Below, one piece after another: positions 34,126 through 46,382 of a stretch of DNA of 64,000 nt (positions are counted from its first letter, which is position 1; the number at the start of each line of letters is the position of its first letter). Origin of the DNA: Margaritispora aquatica (taxonomy: Eukaryota > Ascomycota > Leotiomycetes > Helotiales > Discinellaceae). Under the pieces are notes generated by a model. That model saw only the letters and a program-made list of their open reading frames with translations, was not told where the DNA came from and ran no database searches. The stretch covers positions 62,001-126,000 of the forward strand of contig VJWN01000035.1 of assembly GCA_007644065.1 (NCBI GenBank), in the 5' to 3' direction. Position numbers and translations under genes: made by a program.

Positions 34126-34459
34126 CGAAAGAGGGGCATATCTTTTCAACTAGGGTCAAGATATAGGCTCAACAGGGTTCCCAAAGCCCACTCGTTCCCC
34201 TGAACACAGCAACACGTGCTCCGGCGACTTCACCGATAGGTTCACCGGCGTCCACTATTCAGAGTGCAAAATGTCCCCAGCCAGGAACGTGCCTTGGCAG
34301 GAAGTCTTGTCGAAATTTCCGATGATTTCCTGTTGAGACTTAAAAAGCCCAATGGCACCCTCCAAACGTTTTTGGTTTCAATCTCCCTACCTCGCTTGTC
34401 TTATACTTCGGGTACTATTAGCCAATTCAATTGAATTCAATTGAGACAGAACGCCCAAG

Positions 34460-35687
34460 ATGCAATTCAAGAACCTCATTCCATTGAGCGTCTGCGCCTT
34501 TGCTGGCGTGGGACAGGTTGTGGCGGTGCCAGCTCCGGTACCTACCCTTGCTCCGAGGTATCATTCGTTTGATAGCACTAAGGAGAATATCAATTATACG
34601 AGCGTTGGAGGTTTCTTCTTGCAGGATGATGCGAACACGGCTGCGGGGTCTGCTTTCGATTATGTATGTTCTCGCTTCGTGGTGGGATGACTTGCATAAT
34701 AAGTGCTAATTTGATTTAGTCCTTGTACAACTTCGGCCTCATCAATCGTACATACCCTACCGATAGCGAGTGTGGAAAGACAGACACCCAATGGCAGAAG
34801 TTTGCTCACTATGTCTCGTCATTGAACTCCAAGGCACCAAAGGGAACAACATACAAGGTCTTGTTCATGGGTCGTCATGGAGAGGGATACCACAATGTTG
34901 CTGAGACATACTATGGTACTCCTGCATGGAATGTGAGCTGTAATATCCAATTCATACCTACCCAGCTGACCACAATACCTAGTGCTATTGGTCTCTCCTC
35001 GATGGCAATGGAACTTCCACCTGGGCTGATGCAAAGATTACCCCTAATGGCGTCGCACAAGCCGTCAAGGCCAACGCATACTGGGCATCCCGAATCTCTC
35101 TCCAGAAAATCCCAACTCCAGACTCCTACTACTCTTCACCCCTAACTCGCTGCCTGCAAACCGCCCAGCTCACTTTCTCCGGTCTCAGCCTCCCAAAATC
35201 CAAGCCTTTCGTCCCAACTGTCAAGGAGTACTTCCGCGAGGGCATTAGTGGACACACTTGCGATCGCAGGGGAACAAGAACCTATATCCAGAAGAACTTC
35301 CCTGCATTTGACATTGAAAAGGGTTTCAGCAAGGAGGATGAGCTGTGGAAGGCGGATTTGGCGGAGCAGAGTGTGGATCAGGATATCAGGACTAAGATTG
35401 CATTGGATGATGTGTTTGATAACGACGAGGGCGTTTATGTGTCTATCACCAGTCATTCGGGAGAGATCTCCAGTTTGTTAAGAGGTGAGTTTCAATTTGC
35501 TTGTTTTGGTGCATGGGCTAACATTTTGGTAGTGTTGGGACATCGCACATTCAGCTTAAGCACTGGTCAGATCATCCCGGTTTTGGTGAAGGCTGTAACT
35601 GCAAAGGGCGCTTCGCCTGTTACTGCTACGGTGGCTTGGAGCACCATTTCAACTTGCTCTGTCGAGCCTACTCGAACTGCTGTTTAG
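34460..35687 (+). CDS. secreted histidine-phosphatase / phosphoglycerate-mutase-like protein
   Basis: Four exons (34460-34663, 34720-34932, 34983-35484, 35533-35687) join in frame to 357 aa. Residues 1 to about 22 form a signal peptide ending before VPAPVP. The histidine-phosphatase signature is FMGRHGEGYHN near residue 119, where the RHG histidine is the phosphoacceptor. A second conserved histidine follows in SITSHSGEI, and SSPLTRCLQTAQLTF is the typical middle motif. It resembles fungal Pmu1-type members that carry a signal peptide, so it probably acts on an extracellular or vacuolar phosphate ester; the substrate is unknown. Catalytic residues look intact. C-terminal TVAWSTISTCSVEP may pair a cysteine with an earlier one. 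Confidence 0.82.
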
Positions 35688-36000
35688 GGTTGCTGGTAGT
35701 GGTGTAAATGAGCAGTGACTACCGATATCATTCTAGTTCTTAATAGTAATGAATAAACCTATTGAAAAAGAATCAGTGAATACATCTCGACCGAGAACAA
35801 AGAACATGACTGTTTAATTCAAGTAATTGAAAATACAACGCAATTTCACAACATGTTCTCGGTTCAAATGGATCTAGGTATTTACCTGCCCCTTTTCTTG
35901 AATACTAAGCGAGACTCGCTAAATTCATAGACGACGGTTACACTAACCATTATGAAGGTCTACGGGCTTAAGAAATTATCGATTACTGTATCAAAGTCTT

Positions 36001-37962
36001 CTAGAACAAATCTGTAACACATCCATGTGAAGCGTCTCCAACGAGATGCGCATACTTCGCCAACGCGCCCCTCGTGACCGGTGGCGCAGGCGCACTCCAA
36101 CCTTTCCTCCTCTCTGCCATCTCCTCATCCGACACATCAACCAAAATTTGATTCGTCTCAGCATCGATTGTAATCATATCGCCGTTCCTCACTAGCGCAA
36201 TTGGTCCCCCTACTGCCGCCTCAGGCACAATGTGACCGACAATAAAGCCATGACTTGCACCGGAGTACCGGCCATCAGTGATCAAGGCAATGTTCGTCAA
36301 TCCTGCACCCATGATCGCACCACTAGCCTTCAATTGCTCTGGCATACCAGGTCCACCTTTAGGACCCTCATACCGCACAACAAGAACATGGTTCTCCTTG
36401 GTCGGAACTTCACCCCTCTCAAGCGCGCTATTAAGTTCATGCTCCTTGTCAAACACTATCGCCTTCCCCACGAATCTCAATCCCTCCTGCCCACTGATCT
36501 TGGCCACGGCACCACCAGGTGCCAGATTACCCTTCAGCACCCTGATGTGTCCCGAGGCCTTCAATGGCTTCTCAAGCGGACACATGATATCCTGCTTGCT
36601 CTCCGGCGAGAAATCAATCTCAGGCGCATTCGCCACGTTCTCGGCCAGTGTCTTTCCAGTCACAGTCATCACATTTCCGTCCAGCACACCCGCTGAGATC
36701 AAATACCGATGAATAGCACTCATGCCACCAATTTGCGCTAAGTCCGCAACATGATAAGGTCCATTCGGTGCTAATCGGGTCAGGAACGGTGTCTTGTCAC
36801 TGATGCGCTGGAAATCATCAATACTCAGCTCCACCTCTGCCGCAACCGCAATAGCCAGCAAGTGAATAACTGCGTTCGTCGAACCACCAAGAACCATAAT
36901 CATGGCAATCGCATTCTCGAGCGAGGCTCGTGTAATCAAGTCTCGTGGCCGGATGTTGAGCTCCAGACACACCTTGATCGCTTTCGCCACGCGCGCGCAC
37001 TCCCGCGCCTTGGACGGCGACGTAGCGGCCAGGGAACTCGATCCCGGCAGCGACAAGCCCATTGTCTCAATCGCAGCTGACATCGTGTTTGCTGTGTACA
37101 TACCGCCACAGCCACCGGGGCCCGGACACGCGTGCCTCTCGATATCGCCTAAGATCTCATCTGCAGTGAAAGGCTTGCCCTCTTCATTTTGTCGAGGCGA
37201 AAAAGACGTAGAAGTGAGTTTTCCGTATGACTGTGCGCCGAGTGCGGAGAAGCATGTTGAGATGTTGATATTGCGCCCCAAGACGGTGGAGAAACCCGGT
37301 TTGATCGTCCCGCCGTAGATCATGATTGAGGGACAGTTGTGGCGCGCGAATGCCATCAGGATTGCGGGCATGTTCTTGTCGCAGCCGCCAATGGCGATGC
37401 AGGCATCGTGGCGTTGGGCGATGGTGACGGTTTCGATACTGTCGGCTATTATTTCACGGCTTTGGAGGGAGTAACGCATTGCTTTGTGTTTCGGTTAGTT
37501 TTTTATATATACGGAGAGAGAAGGACAGGGGTAATAGGAATTATGCGAACCGTCTGAACCCATTGTTATGGCATCCGAGACACCAATGGTGTTGTATTGC
37601 CATCCCAACATGCCTTCTTTCTCTAGCTCTCGCTTGACGTCTCGTCCGAGGTCCAGCAGGTGCATATTACACGGATTTCCCTCCCACCAAACGGAAGCGA
37701 CACCGACTTGTGGGAACGTCTTCATGGTTTTTTGGTCTGGCACGCCGGCTGCGAAGAGCATTGCCTGTGAAAGAGGAGTCAGTACAAATTCGGCTTGAAG
37801 AGGTGTGAATACGAGCTTGGCAGTAAGAGGAATTACCTGAGCAGCGGGAAAGTCATGGCCTTTGGTGAGGAAATGCGAACGCCTATTCAGCATGAGCTTT
37901 CCGTCTTCATCGGTAGCTGTACCATCGAGGCAAGGCAGCGAGACGAAACGTGACGGATGCAT
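36001..37962 (-). CDS. dihydroxy-acid dehydratase family protein
   Basis: Three exons (37962-37837, 37764-37551, 37481-36001) give about 606 aa. It matches the IlvD/Ilv3 family, iron-sulfur enzymes that dehydrate 2,3-dihydroxy acids, in valine/isoleucine synthesis or in sugar-acid breakdown. Cluster cysteines are visible in WWEGNPCNMH, IAIGGCDKNMPA and GPGGCGGMYTANTM. The C-terminal GRYSGASHGFIVGHI segment is also conserved. The start (MHPSRFVSLPC) leads straight into the catalytic fold with no obvious mitochondrial targeting peptide, unlike the usual branched-chain enzyme. It may therefore be a cytosolic paralogue acting on another substrate. Next to it is a dead NAD-dependent epimerase, which could have been part of the same sugar-related function. 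Confidence 0.85.
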
Positions 37963-38870
37963 GATTGATGTGGTTATGGTGAGTATGAGAGATGGTTTTC
38001 TTGGGATGGAGAAAATTGACAAGTCAACAACAGTGGGATATCCTGGGGTGAGTCAACCAGGTAGATGGATCGCAGACTGGTAGTTTCTGGTTCTAATTGG
38101 CCACGCTTTTAGACACGAATTAAGGTCAGCGGATGGGTATTTTGACCAGAAGTGACGTGGAATACCAACTTCAAGAATCTCAGACAGTAAGGTTTTGTTT
38201 GAAGGTCTCTGTATCACCATGTACCATATACCACAGCAAAGTCGTCGGTCAGGTCGATCAGGCTATATCACCAGATGCAGTAAGTTTTCCATTCTTGCAT
38301 GACCCCTCCTTTTTACCCCTCGCTCGCCTCCACAGGTACCCGAAGTGGATCAGCGGCTAGTCGCTCGGCTACTGACCTGCTGTGCCAGTGTGCTGGACCA
38401 ATGGAACCATGACTGGAGTCAGACATCAGGAGACACTAAGTTTGAGCACGAATCATGTTGCCTGTGTAGGTCAGAATGGCATGTTCGTGATGTATGAAAG
38501 TGGAGGCTCATGCGGGATTGGATGCGAACTCGGAGGGTCGCGCTATCTGCGTTGTCCAATGGTGAGAAGGTGCTTATTGGATATGGATACGAAAGCGAAT
38601 TGGAGACAACGAATTTGAAATTTGGATTTCGTTAAAAATCTAGATTTGGTTATTATTGGTAGACTTGTGCCTGATATAATCGAACTTTGGTATCGAGAAG
38701 TTTGGCAAAGAGTTAATGGCATATCCGAAAGATTACTAAGCTTTATTCGTTCCCAAAGTGACGTTCTTTATTTCAACTATATAACTCCGACTTCATACAT
38801 CAGCTATGTAATGAAATAATTCTTCAAGCATGATTACTCTATACTGAGAGCCCGCCCAGTGCACCTCAAT
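37963..38870. other. intergenic region
   Basis: This is the upstream flank of the dehydratase gene and the downstream flank of the epimerase pseudogene. I see no coding region or repeat of note. Confidence 0.45.
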
Positions 38871-39794
38871 TCATTCCAAGGGAAAACTGAAATAATCCTG
38901 CCAACGATAAGTCTCCTTAAAGCCCAACATCTCCCTAATCTTCCTATTGCTAAGCGGCGCCTCTCGTTCTCCCATCGCACGAGTAAAAGGTGTATCCGGA
39001 GATCTATCTCTCAAAAACTTCTCCATACTCACAAAATCACCCGTGATCTCATCATTAGTAGCATTGAACGCCTAATACCCTAATTCATGCACATCAACGC
39101 AAAGCCTACACATCTCTGCCAAATCCCGCACATCGACATGCAACCACCCATGCGCTTTGTGGATTCTCGGATCAGCTATATAGCTTTCAAACATAGACTT
39201 GTCCTCATCAGGTGTGATGACAGCCCCGATTCGCAACACGTAAATATCGATCTTAATTCGTCTGGCAAAGCTCCTTGCTACGGTTTCCATGCAGAGCTTG
39301 GAAGTGGCATGCACATCCATTGGATTTCTATCGGCCGATTCATCGACAGGGAATGAAAGGTAATCAATATCCCCCTCTGCGAACGTGACGCCATAGATCG
39401 TAACACTGCTTGCTAAGATGATCTTCTTGACACCAAGCTTTGCCGAGGCCTCAATGACGTTATACGCACTCTGCGTATTCACCCTAAAGAGCTCATCGTC
39501 TAGGATGAGCATATTCCGTGGGATACCTGCGAAGTGAATAATCGCGTCTGGGACTCTAACGGGCTAGCTGAAGGGCTGCGTGAGCTTGAAGTGAGACGTG
39601 AAGCTGTTGAAGACTTGGCCGCTTTAAGTGAGATCTGCGCGGATGGTATGAACTTCTGGATTGGGTAGAGGTGCGATGTCGATGTTGAGGATTTGGTAGT
39701 CATGTTTGAGTAGTGAGGAGATGACATGTTGGCCTACTGCGCCGGAACCTCCTGTGAAGATAACGCGCTTTGGTTGGGGAGTTGCGATGTTCAT
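38871..39794 (-). pseudogene. NAD-dependent epimerase/dehydratase pseudogene
   Basis: One continuous 308-codon frame from an ATG at 39794 to a TGA at 38871, interrupted by three in-frame stops: TAA at 39624-39626, TAG at 39564-39566 and TAG at 39072-39074. No frameshift is present. The Rossmann motif is clear at the start (VIFTGGSGAVGQHV), followed by IIHFAGIPRN, LASSVTIYG and a YATSK-like catalytic segment here reading HATSK. The tyrosine of the YxxxK motif is thus replaced by histidine, a further sign of decay. The family acts on nucleotide sugars or related substrates. Stops two and three could be C-to-T changes of CAG or CGA/CGG codons. Confidence 0.85.
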
Positions 39795-41399
39795 GGTGTT
39801 TGCTTAAACGAAGAAAGGATGTGTGAATTTATTGTGAGATTGGCAATAATATTAGACGTTGTCAAAGCAAAACAAATTTTGTGTTCAAGCTTGTGTCGAT
39901 GCGAGATCCTTCAGCGAGAGGCACGTGGGTAAATTTCAAGTAATCATACTTGTGATCTTGTCCATAAACAATTTGCGAGAGTCTCAGATTCTTTTCTTAC
40001 TATGAGTGTGAATGAAAGAGCAAGCTTTGAGGTGATATCAGTTCTTGCAAACTATTGCTCGGAGACTCGTCGAGGTGTTAGTCGCTGCGCTACAAAATTA
40101 GCAGAAAAACTAGAGGAGCCAAGAATTTCACACCGGTATATATCAAGACAAATACTACATTGCTTGTTAAAAGGATCCCTATGATTGAGGATTCAGTGCA
40201 TTGGAAGATTCAGAACTGCTAGAGCTGATTTCGTCTCGAACTAACCAATCTCATGATTTTGCTGCTCGCTTGAGATATCTGGCACGTGATTCACGTGATG
40301 ACCTGCTGAGATTTGGAATCTGGAAGTGTACCTTAGTGAGATCCAATTGTACGATGATATAATAGAAGTATATCCTCCAAAGATTCCTCCTCTAATTTTA
40401 CTAAGCTCGTGAGGAGTAAGTATCTCGGAAGTACTTTGCCACATGATTACTTACTGCTCGAGAATTGTCATGCTTATTGCTTCACAAGTGGCTCCTAAAG
40501 CTGCACAATGTCAATACCACTATTTCACGAAGTTGGAAAAACAACCTATACAATTCCTATCCTGTCGGTATAATATGGCATTCATAAAAGTGCCCCTATG
40601 GTCGCCCAAAAGCTTGTCATTTCATTAAGAGACTGCCCCAACGAACTGAATTGTATTCGTTTTATGATGTGATTGCTTGCTTCAGCAAGAAAAATGCGTT
40701 GCTGTTTGAAAATCACTTACTCCCATGACTCGTATATCGAGAATTGTCCAGTCAAATGCGACACATCTGAGCTGCACTTATGCCTGAGGTTATATATCCG
40801 ATGTCTTGCATCAGCCCACATACTGGCCCAACGTCTGACGTGCAACAAACACCAAGACGTGTCTGCACTATCCAATAGCAAAGGTGGCACGAGGATTCAC
40901 TCGCTTCGTGTTTCCCTCCTCGATATTTCCTTGGAGGAAATCCGCTGGACGAGAGACGTTCATGAAATTGCGACTTGCAACAAATGTTGGAAACAGAGGT
41001 AAAGAGCGAATGGAAAGGAGATGTGGCTGGGAAGTGGTGTGGCAGACGATGAAGATGTCTCAGCTGGGCTGGGTTGATCATGCAGTCGATGTGCAACAGA
41101 AATGTGGTGTGGCCAATGGAGGCATTTGGTGGCACAAAGAATTTCGCTTGGCTAAAGACGAATAATTCGACTGAGAACATGTGATGTCGTGTAACAGTGT
41201 TGTTGAAGAAGCGAGTTGTAAACGTAATGGACAAATAATCCTCACGTGAAAATTTTCTCAGTAGGTACTCCAGTGTCTAGAAGCGATGAGTTGTGGTATC
41301 ACCCCTGGCTCACTGGTAGGAAGTTTTCTTGTAAATAAAAGCCATCGCTAATGAAGGCAACTTCATGCTCTGAACTTCCTTGAAGATATGAAATCATAT
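39795..41399. other. gene-free stretch
   Basis: Open frames here are short and none has a recognisable motif or convincing splice partners. The region may contain old decayed sequence. Confidence 0.45.
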
Positions 41400-42439
41400 T
41401 CAAGGAGCAGTAGTATAAAGCCTTGCTCCATTGACTTTGAACTCCTCAATGATTTTCTGCCCACCATCTTTCATCTTCATCCAATCCGCAAACTTATTCG
41501 CCATATCTCGATTCCGTCCTTTTGTCCCAACCAAGATATGTGCTGGATTGAGCAGCGGATCATCAGGATCATCAGTGCTTGCTTTCTACTCCCATTAGCT
41601 TAAACCCACAATATTCGCTTGCAAAAAGGGGTCTCGCTTACGAAGACAACCATTTCATCTCTGACACTCTGATCAATAGCCAGCCATGTCCCACGATCGG
41701 TAATTGTATATTCTCCAAGTACGCTGGCAGCCTTCAAAGCTTGGAAAGGAAATTCTACATATCGGTGATACCATGTACTCATTGGGTGTGCCCATGGCGT
41801 TTGGCCAATACTGGCCCACAACCAAGATTCTTTAATGTTACCAGCTGATTTGTCGTAACGAGAGAGAAACTTGACTTGAGAATTAGAAGTTGACGCAGCA
41901 GCGATGAATAGCATGGAGAAGAGGGTGAAGATGGTGGGCTCTTCAGTGGCTGTAGTGTCTGGTGACACTGGTAGGTTGGCGGGGTTGGACCTTGGCCCTT
42001 GGACAACCATTAGATTGCTTCCCAGCTGCATGTGTGGTGAATACTTGCCAACTAGTAGCCAATGATCTCTCCAAGCATATTCTCTTCTATCAGCAATGCC
42101 CTGTCTAATTGCAATATCCTCGGCTGCATGGTGGTAGGTGATGCTCAGATCTGCAGCTCGACTAGCAAGATAGTTGAAGCTTGCAGATGTGTCAGACATC
42201 AACCAAGCAATGCTAAAACGAGGTTGCGTCGGATCTTTCGAGAGTTCGAGATCGATGAAAGCTTCGCATAATGCTTTCAATATACCTGATTGTCCTGCTC
42301 CACCGGTCGCGATTCGCAGCTTGATTTCTGGGCCCGAAGTACTCGAGATGGGATTGGGGGATGTAGAGCAATATATTTCTGCTGGCACAACATAGGGTTC
42401 TGGGCCTGTACTGGCTAGATCTACAGGTATTGAAGCCAT
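41400..42439 (-). CDS. periplasmic-binding-protein-like protein, tungstate/PBP type
   Basis: Two exons (42439-41642, 41585-41400; 56 bp intron with a GCTAAT branch site) give 327 aa. The chain resembles the type 2 solute-binding fold of bacterial tungstate/molybdate transporters (TupA-like) and its fungal homologues. An early strand and loop reads LRIATGGAGQSGIL, the binding region includes DTSASFNYLA and RQGIADRREYAWRD, and the C-terminus has NPAHILVG and EEFKVNGARLYTTAP. No signal peptide is visible, so it may be cytosolic. No ABC permease or ATPase gene lies nearby. The ligand in fungi is unknown. The second exon restores the family C-terminus. Confidence 0.68.
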
Positions 42440-42905
42440 AAGTGAGAAGTTTGAGTGTTGTGACGATCGTATAAGCTAAAATTACCCCACCACAAGGTAA
42501 ATTACCCCGCTATCACGTGGGAGGAAGTCAATATTTCAGGACATGATTTCCCTGCCCTTACACTCCAACTCTTTGCCTTCTACAATTATCAAGAGAACTT
42601 AACCTAACACAGCCCATTCAATTGACTGATACCCAGAACATGGAGCCACTTCTTGAACCTTTTTATTGTTCACAAAATTTGACACATGTTTTGGCAAGAC
42701 TGGTTTGTTAGACCTACACTCAAGATCCAAAATAGCTGCTATGAAAGTTCATACTGGGGAGTAGCATGGCTGGCAGTATAAAAGAGTGATAGAAACCTTC
42801 AATTAAAGCTGTCGAGAGACTTCAATATTTCCCCATGAAATGAAGTAAGTCCGCCATCCAGACACATTTTCGCCCAAATTCTCTGGAACCATTTTCAATC
42901 TTCAG

Positions 42906-44990
42906 AAACCGGCACAACAACTGTACTCTGCTTCAAAATGATATTCTCTAATCCGCTGGTAATCTGTGTTCCACGATCATTGAGTTTCCAAGTGACAGTA
43001 TGAGTTGTGGTTGACATCTGCCCGACTGTAACACCGTGCTTTGTTATGATAGTTCCCTCCAAAGGACCCGCCGCTGTGACTAGTTCGAATTGAGAGAGTA
43101 GTGGTGGGGAAAAATCTATTTCATTCCAAAGGTACCACCATTAGGGGCGAAAATAGGAATGTTTTCGTCCTCCTTTGACAAGGTTAGTAATGACCTTCAT
43201 GCGGCTTTAGTTTCGAAGCTTGGGACATACAAAGGTAGTCAAAGCGACCCCCCAAGGATTGCGCTGATATTTGATGTGAACAGGTAAAAGAGGTTGCATC
43301 TGAATCTTCCAATGTGTAACACAGTATGTTGGTCTGGCATTTTCCGCGTATAATACCAATTTCTTGGCGTTTAGTAAAGAACCTATCTCCAAGCCCAAAG
43401 TTACGTTACCTCTCTTGATGATACACAAGGCAGTGAGTATCTTAGGATACTGGCCTTTGGGTGTGTCTGGAGAAAGCTCCAACCAAACCTTATCGACCGT
43501 TACATTCCACTCGACTTTTTCCAGGAGTGTCTTGAGTTGAGCTAGTGTTGGTTTCTCTGGAGGTTGACGCACCACAAAGCTATGCCCATCACCACTAATT
43601 GAGAGGCAGCTGTTTCTGGCTTAATCACCAGCAATTTCATTTGTGAATATGACAGTTTTCCCAGACGAATTGGTACTGAATGTCCACAAATCAAAGGGTG
43701 AACGATTGAGAGTCTGAGACCAACCAACAGTAGCGATGCCTCCTGAAGTTGACGAAGCTTGTGTATTGACAAAAAGAATCGATTTGCCAGATGCAATCAC
43801 AGAGGTTCGACCTGTCCCAATTAAACCGCTAGCAAAGCTGGCTGCCATGAGCTCAGCGGAAGTTTCGGTCGGTTCCATAGGTTGAACATAATCTATTGTC
43901 AAAATTTCGTTCTCTATGATCAATCCAGCGGGTCGGCAGTAGTCGTCAGGGAATACCTCGAACGAATCAGGGGGAGCTATTCAGAATTAGGGATATAACA
44001 GACCAAACGGGTCCCAAGTAACTTACGCGCGGCAGTTGCTAACATCACAATAAATATAATAAACCCAACGATTGCAAATACGCCCGCAACGGCTCAGAGA
44101 ACTGTGCCGACAACGGTTAAGACCGTCATGGTAGTATACATGGCTAAAGGAAAGTCAATACCCAAAACCTGTCCGCCTGACAGTGTGTAGTATGACATGG
44201 CTTCTACACTCAAGGGAGAAAGAACCCCGTCAGCTCAACTTGAAATTACACATACCTACAGTCCCAACGCCAACCGCCGCAATCAAACCAGCAGTTGTGC
44301 TTCTAGCCTAACTAACTAGAATGAAAAGAACTGTAATTGCACTTGATGGTATCAGAAAATTATTGCTGGCTATTACGAGGCTGTTGGTTTCTTTTGCTGT
44401 CTGGATTGCGAGGAGAAAGAGCGAGACAATGCCTATGATGATTCTATATTTCCCACAGTCTATGATTAGATCCGATGAACTTCAAAAGTGTATGTCTAAA
44501 TGGCAACCTACCCAGCGACAGCGGCCAACATAGATCCAACGCCTTTGGAGAGAATTACATCTAACCAGCGTGCTGTTGCAGGTGTGAAATCAGCCCCACC
44601 CATTTTTAGGAGCCTCTTGATGGCAGCCACGACCTGTAAGTTTTAGTTTGACTATTGCCAGCTTCCACTCAACTCTACGAAATACCTTGCCCGCTAATTC
44701 AACGAAGATATTTCTTGACATTTCAAACACTTGAGTCACGAAAATGTATGGTCCGTATCTGGCAATGTTTGGAAGAGCCGAGATCATTGACCAGCCTTTC
44801 TTCAGGATTGTGCTGGCTGTTGTTGCAATGGATCTAGAATATCAGATAGAGATTTGAAAGACTCTGGGAGGGGTTGATGAGCTACTTCAACCAAGGCAAC
44901 CAGAGGTCATCTGGCAAGTCTTTGATATTTCCATAGTAAAGCGGAAGAAACGTCATTAGTGCAACCGCAAGAGTTTGGACCAATTTAAGC
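42906..44990 (-). pseudogene. decayed polytopic membrane protein gene
   Basis: A chain of coding-looking segments runs on the minus strand with plausible introns between them. From 5' to 3': ALMTFLPLYYGNI; ISALPNIARYGPYIFVTQVF; GGADFTPATARWLDVILSKG; IIIGIVSLFLLAIQ; AAVGVGTVEAMSYYTLSGGQ; GFIIFIVMLATAA; then an extracellular-type part (YVQPMEPTETSAELMAASFA; WLELSPDTPKGQYPK; TTTHTVTWKLNDRG). At least one stop sits inside a membrane span (GTVL-stop-AVAGVF), another follows LWLPWLK, and the segments fall in different frames. I do not recognise the family. A gene with unrecognised introns is possible, but the stop in the membrane span argues for decay. Confidence 0.45.
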
Positions 44991-45046
44991 CACTATTGAG
45001 AACTTGTCAGAGGATCGTTGTATGTCAAAAGAGCTTTTTGTTAAGG

Positions 45047-45760
45047 TATAACACAATGCCAAAAAAGAATTTCCCCATTCTGTTGCAATATGCAACACAC
45101 CCTTTCAATTGCTTCACGACCATTGCGATGCGATTATCGATACGTCTGCCTCTGAAGCGGCTGGTGGTGAAGCAAAAGCTCAGAGCTCTACAACGCAAAA
45201 AGATCCACTGAACGTTTATGGTCTCCTTAACATGGGCGTGATGAAACTTCAAGGAAACACTGGGGAATATCGGGATCAGGTAACTGATCAAGTTATGGAA
45301 GACTTCAACAACATTATCCTTCATTTCATGGAAGAAAAACTTCGAAAAGCCTTTGTTAGCTTCAGTCCACAGCAGTTGACAGAAACTGTTCGAAGTATTG
45401 CGGAGGATAGCCCAAACAATATAACCTTCTATAGAAAGCTTCAAGTGCCATTTTTGGTCTCGTGGTTAGCTCGAAGTATGCATTAATCATTTTCGATGTC
45501 GAATTTCCGCTGACCTAAGCAGGCACACATGAGAGGGCTAAGATCTTTAACGGGATTCGCGCGGACAAGATCATGGAAACCCTTCCTGCAGAACAAAGCT
45601 TGATAGCCTGGCACGAGCGGTGGCATTGTCGGTGTTCGAGAATGCCCCCTTGATAGAATCATGTGGGGAGCTGAAAGCGTCCATGGCAGAGGTTGGTCAA
45701 TCAAAAAGGCTAAGAGTTCGCTGGAGGATTGAACATTCGCTAGCTCTAAATTGTTTTTGA
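45047..45760 (+). pseudogene. frameshifted unknown gene fragment
   Basis: About 145 open codons (FQLLHDHCDAIID ... ARS) look coding, with normal amino-acid balance and helical heptads. An intron (GTATGC...GCAG, about 45480-45522) would join them to THERAKIFNGIRADKIMETL. After that the good-looking frame changes: SLARAVALSVFENAPLIESC continues one base out of phase. No start codon is seen; a TAA lies just upstream in frame. The family is unrecognised. It is probably the remnant of a larger gene. Confidence 0.35.
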
Positions 45761-46382
45761 GATAATATGAAGTGTGATTGAAATAGAATTTGCATCAAAG
45801 TCTAGTGAACTGATATCATCGACTTCATAAGAGACTAAATCCGAGAATAGATTTGAACACTTTGATAAAATATCTCAAACGCCTTTCACTATATCCTCAG
45901 ACATATTGTGGCTTAACTTTTCATTGGATCAAGCACGAAAACGAATGCAGTGATTGCAGTCATCATGCATTAGGAAAAAATAGCCGCTTGCAATCTGATC
46001 ACATACCATTCTGTTGTCATGCACGAATAACTAGATATCAGGTAACATTTTTCAAACCGACTTTGTTACTCTCTTACCTCTGGTTTCTAACATTATCTGA
46101 AAATTTCACATCTCAACAGCCTTAAACTTCCATCTCTCCTAGCGCTTTCCGCCTTGCTTCTCTATCGTCGCCTCAGAAGGTATCTCTATGCCACACTGTT
46201 AGGTAAGATATTTAGTTTTGTTTGGCCTCGCTCAAGTAAATAAGGAGACCCCTAGCCTAACTCACATGATTTACTGACATGACTACCGACAAGCCACCTA
46301 TAGTACTAATCAACTCCTATTTAACGAAGCGAAGAATAAGAAAATTCTCAAGTCTAGCTACTGTAAACACCTCTCTGAAGTA
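45761..46382. other. gene-free stretch
   Basis: AT-rich, no coding region recognised. It lies between two decayed genes. Confidence 0.4.

Larger units (their letters stand above)
33211..34459. other. intergenic region with inverted and tandem repeats
   Basis: No gene is visible. The region holds TCCTGAGC/TTAGCATCCTGAGC-type repeats at about 33655-33735, a long inverted repeat (listed separately), and a GTACA tandem run near 34097-34125. The promoter of the phosphatase-like gene lies at the right end. Confidence 0.5.

Noticed and set aside
40752..41234. Minus-strand 160-codon frame in the gene-free stretch
   Set aside because: No recognisable motif, biased composition, and no splice partner; treated as chance.
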